From Verrucomicrobiota bacterium (lineage in GTDB: Bacteria; Verrucomicrobiota; Verrucomicrobiia; Opitutales; Opitutaceae), in NCBI GenBank assembly GCA_023399155.1, contig JAEWQP010000016.1:1-64000 (forward strand): a stretch of DNA of 64,000 bases, given 5' to 3'. A model generated the notes under the pieces. That model was not told where the DNA came from and did not search any database. It saw nothing but the letters and a program-made list of their open reading frames with translations. Below, one piece after another: positions 61,571 through 64,000 of this stretch. Position numbers and translations under genes: made by a program. The first letter of the stretch is position 1; each line of letters starts with the position of its first letter.

Positions 61571-63526
61571 ATGCTGTCGCCCACCATGCGCTACGCGCTC
61601 CTCGGACTTCTCGCCCTCCTGTCCTGCCTGATCGTCGGGGCGGATGTCCGTCCCCATCCGCTCTTCACCAGCCATGCTGTCCTTCAGCAGGGCACCGACC
61701 TGCCGGTATGGGGCTGGGCCGATGCCGGAGAGACGGTGACCGTCGCGATCGGCGGGCGCACCGCGTCCACCGTCGCACGTGACGGCACCTGGATGGTGCG
61801 GTTGCGTCCACTGGACGGCCGCGGGCCGCACACCCTGACGATTTCAGGGCGCAACACCGTCGTCGCGCAGGACGTGTTGGTTGGAGACGTGTGGGTCTGT
61901 GGCGGGCAGTCCAACATGGAACGCCAGCTCGGCCCGCGCGAAGGCCAGAAGCCGATCGTCGACTGGGAAAACGAGGTGGCCGGAGCGACGTTTCCCGAGA
62001 TCCGGCTGTTTCTGGTGCCGCAGGTCCGCGCGCTCGCGCCGCAGACCACGGCGCAGGGTCGCTGGGTCGTCTGCTCGCCCGAGACCGCGAAGGACTTCAG
62101 CGCCGTCGCGTTCTTCTTTGCGCGACAGCTCCACCGGGCGCGCAAGGAGCCGATCGGCCTGATCCACGCGTCGTGGGGCGGGACACCGGCCGAAGCCTGG
62201 ATGAGCGAGGACGCCTTGCGCCGTCACGGTGGTTTTGACGAGGCGCTCGAGCAGATGCGCCTGCTCCGCACCCGGCCGGCGCAGGCCGCGCAGAAACATG
62301 TCGAGGCACTGCGTGAATGGTATCGCGCATTTGATCCCGGTTCGACTTCCGCCATGAATTTCGCGGCGGCCACGCTCAACCTCCAGGGATGGACCCCGGT
62401 CGCGCTGCCCGGTCTCTGGGAGACCACCGGCCTGCCGGGCCATGATGGCGTGGTGTGGTTCAGGACGGAATTCTCGCTTCCGAAAAGCTGGAAGGGCACG
62501 GCGCTCGATCTGCACCTCGGGCCGATCGACGATGTGGATACGACCTGGGTCAACGGCGTCGAGATCGGCACGACCAGCGGGTGGAGCACGCCGCGGGTTT
62601 ACCGGGTGCCGGCACATCTCGTGCGTGAGGGAACGAACACCCTCGCGGTCCGCGTGCTCGACACCGGGGGCGGCGGCGGTTTCGCCGGGAACGAGGCCGG
62701 CATGCGCGTGCAGCCCGCGGAAAAGGCGACGCAGGCGCTGTCGCTCGCCGGGACGTGGTGGCGGAAGGCCTCGGTCGCCCTGGCCAGCGTCGGCACGCGC
62801 CCGCCGATGGATTACGCGACCGCGCCAGCCGCACCCACAGCGCTCCACCATGGCATGATCGCGCCCCTGCTGCCGTATGCGATTCGGGGCGTCGTCTTCT
62901 ATCAGGGCGAGGCGAACAACGACCGAGCCGCACAGTATCGCACCCTCTTCCCGGCGCTCATCGCAGATTGGCGCCAGGCGTGGAACCAGCCGGAACTGCC
63001 GTTCCTGTTCGTCCAGGTGGCGCCTCATCGGGCCCTGGTTCCGGAGCTGCGGGAAGCGCAACTGCTCACCTGGCAGCGCACGCCCAAGACGGGCATGGTC
63101 GTGACCGTCGACTGCGGCGATCCTGATGACATTCACCCGGCGAACAAGGCTCCCGTTGGCAACCGCCTGGCTCTGGCCGCCCGCGCCATCGCCTACGGCG
63201 AGCCGCTCGACTACTCGGGGCCGGTGTTTGATCAGCTCACGATCGACCACGACCGATCCTGGCTGTCCTTCCAGCATCGCAACGGCGGTCTGGCCTGCGC
63301 AGATGGCGGCACCCGGCTCGAGGGCTTCACCGTCGCGGGCAAGGACGGGGTTTTCCACCCCGCACTTGCCGGCATCCGGGGGGAACGCGTGTTGGTGTGG
63401 TCAGAGAACGTGCGCGAACCGGTCGCGGTGCGCTACGGCTGGGCGAACGTGCCGAAAGGCAACTTGATCAACCGGGCCGGATTTCCGGCCTCGCCGTTTC
63501 GTACCGACGTGCCGGCGGTGCCCTGA
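61571..63526 (+). CDS. Sialate O-acetylesterase-like SGNH carbohydrate esterase
   Basis: This 651-residue secreted enzyme has a signal peptide (residues about 6-24, MRYALLGLLALLSC) and an N-terminal beta domain. The SGNH catalytic block I is GGQSNM near residues 116-121, the oxyanion block is GVVFYQGEAN near 443-452, and the Asp-His pair lies in DPDDIHPANK near 518-527. A galactose-binding-like insert (about 255-370, FRTEFSLPKSWKGTALDLHL) splits the catalytic domain, as in this family. It removes acetyl groups from sugars. The start at 61571 or 61586 cannot be decided; both keep the signal peptide. Confidence 0.88.
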   Translation: MLSPTMRYALLGLLALLSCLIVGADVRPHPLFTSHAVLQQGTDLPVWGWADAGETVTVAIGGRTASTVARDGTWMVRLRPLDGRGPHTLTISGRNTVVAQDVLVGDVWVCGGQSNMERQLGPREGQKPIVDWENEVAGATFPEIRLFLVPQVRALAPQTTAQGRWVVCSPETAKDFSAVAFFFARQLHRARKEPIGLIHASWGGTPAEAWMSEDALRRHGGFDEALEQMRLLRTRPAQAAQKHVEALREWYRAFDPGSTSAMNFAAATLNLQGWTPVALPGLWETTGLPGHDGVVWFRTEFSLPKSWKGTALDLHLGPIDDVDTTWVNGVEIGTTSGWSTPRVYRVPAHLVREGTNTLAVRVLDTGGGGGFAGNEAGMRVQPAEKATQALSLAGTWWRKASVALASVGTRPPMDYATAPAAPTALHHGMIAPLLPYAIRGVVFYQGEANNDRAAQYRTLFPALIADWRQAWNQPELPFLFVQVAPHRALVPELREAQLLTWQRTPKTGMVVTVDCGDPDDIHPANKAPVGNRLALAARAIAYGEPLDYSGPVFDQLTIDHDRSWLSFQHRNGGLACADGGTRLEGFTVAGKDGVFHPALAGIRGERVLVWSENVREPVAVRYGWANVPKGNLINRAGFPASPFRTDVPAVP

Positions 63527-63614
63527 TCTCAAACCTCGGCATTCCGCGGCGGCGTCCGTGCAGGCGCGCACTTGCTCCTTGCTCCAACAAGCCTCCGGCC
63601 GCGATACCCCCGGC

Positions 63615-64000
63615 GTGGCCGCAGTCCGCCTCCGCATCCTGTCCGACCTGCATTTCGCCGAACCGGCCAGTCGGATCCGGGATCTGCGGATGCTCGCCCC
63701 GCTGCTGGAAGGTCCGGAGAAGCTGGTATTCAACGGAGACAGCATCGACACCCGGTTTCTTGAGACCGATCGCGCGGCCGCCGCCGGGCGCGAGGCTTTT
63801 TTCGAGTTCATCGAGCCGTATCGTTCGCGCCTGACGCTCGTGACGGGAAACCACGACCCCGACATCTCGCCTCACCATCATCTCGAGGTCGACGGTGGCC
63901 GTGTCCTCATCACCCACGGTGACGTGTTGTTCCCGAGCGTCGCACCCTGGGGCTGGGAGGCGCCCCACGTGCTCGCCGCACGATCGCGGCGCCTGGCTGA
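63615..64000 (+). CDS. Metallophosphoesterase (3' truncated by window end)
   Basis: The visible 128 residues begin VAAVRLRILSDLHFAEP and carry the calcineurin-like metal motifs in order: SDLH (residues 10-13), FNGDS near 42, TGNHD near 83 and THGD near 105. The protein therefore binds two metals and cleaves a phosphoester; related small enzymes include UDP-2,3-diacylglucosamine hydrolases. The GTG at 63615 is the probable start because no ATG is available close to the first motif. The gene continues past the window edge. Confidence 0.82.
   Translation, partial: MAAVRLRILSDLHFAEPASRIRDLRMLAPLLEGPEKLVFNGDSIDTRFLETDRAAAAGREAFFEFIEPYRSRLTLVTGNHDPDISPHHHLEVDGGRVLITHGDVLFPSVAPWGWEAPHVLAARSRRLA

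Overview
The window is high-GC DNA (mostly about 65-70% GC by eye) with dense genes, few clear Shine-Dalgarno sites, a large TonB-dependent receptor, Tat-exported Gfo/Idh/MocA oxidoreductases, a GPH-type sugar transporter and many hybrid histidine kinases. This combination suggests a free-living Verrucomicrobiota bacterium of the Opitutaceae type. The assignment is inferred from gene content and style; no rRNA or other taxonomic marker was available.

Layout. 1-12.3 kb is housekeeping and amino-acid metabolism: the tail of a secreted protein, an M20 amidohydrolase, a GNAT acetyltransferase, a PutA-type proline/P5C dehydrogenase, an App1-like phosphatase, an FMN reductase, glutamate dehydrogenase and DNA polymerase I. 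Two unusual inverted-repeat elements lie in the gaps. 12.6-24.4 kb is a signalling block of seven two-component proteins. It includes a translationally coupled kinase pair, a six-PAS hybrid kinase followed by an Hpt protein and a REC-HDOD protein, and two proteins whose phospho-acceptor histidine is replaced.

25.0-32.8 kb is an accessory region with lower GC in places. It holds a type I methyltransferase (hsdM) coupled to a Fic gene, a half-length hsdS, a higBA toxin-antitoxin pair whose antitoxin carries an ImmA/IrrE-like protease domain, two small coupled unknown genes, palindromic repeats, a tRNA-Arg-like fragment and, at its right edge, tRNA-Glu(TTC). No hsdR is present. 33-36.8 kb returns to core genes: a Nudix hydrolase, an unknown, rarD, a sirtuin and nth.

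36.8-50.1 kb is a glycan-use locus on the minus strand. A LacI regulator is followed by a TonB-dependent receptor, a GH94 phosphorylase, a GPH/MFS transporter and a fused GH3 plus GH144-like glycosidase. The enzyme set points to beta-1,2-glucan or sophoro-oligosaccharides. Three sites close to TGCAAACGTTTGCA flank the regulator and the receptor. 50.3-54.0 kb is an arsR-gshA-gshB-cysE operon for glutathione synthesis, with two near-identical operator-like sites.

54.1-57.3 kb is a small island at tRNA-Glu(CTC). The 3' end of a DUF4143-type ATPase gene and the 3' end of the tRNA occur twice, about 2.8 kb apart. Between them are an unfamiliar gene, which appears to fuse an antitoxin-like domain to a GyrA-like coil, and the intact ATPase gene preceded by four 22-bp tandem repeats. 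The window ends with rlmJ, two Gfo/Idh/MocA oxidoreductases, a sialate O-acetylesterase-like enzyme and the start of a metallophosphoesterase.
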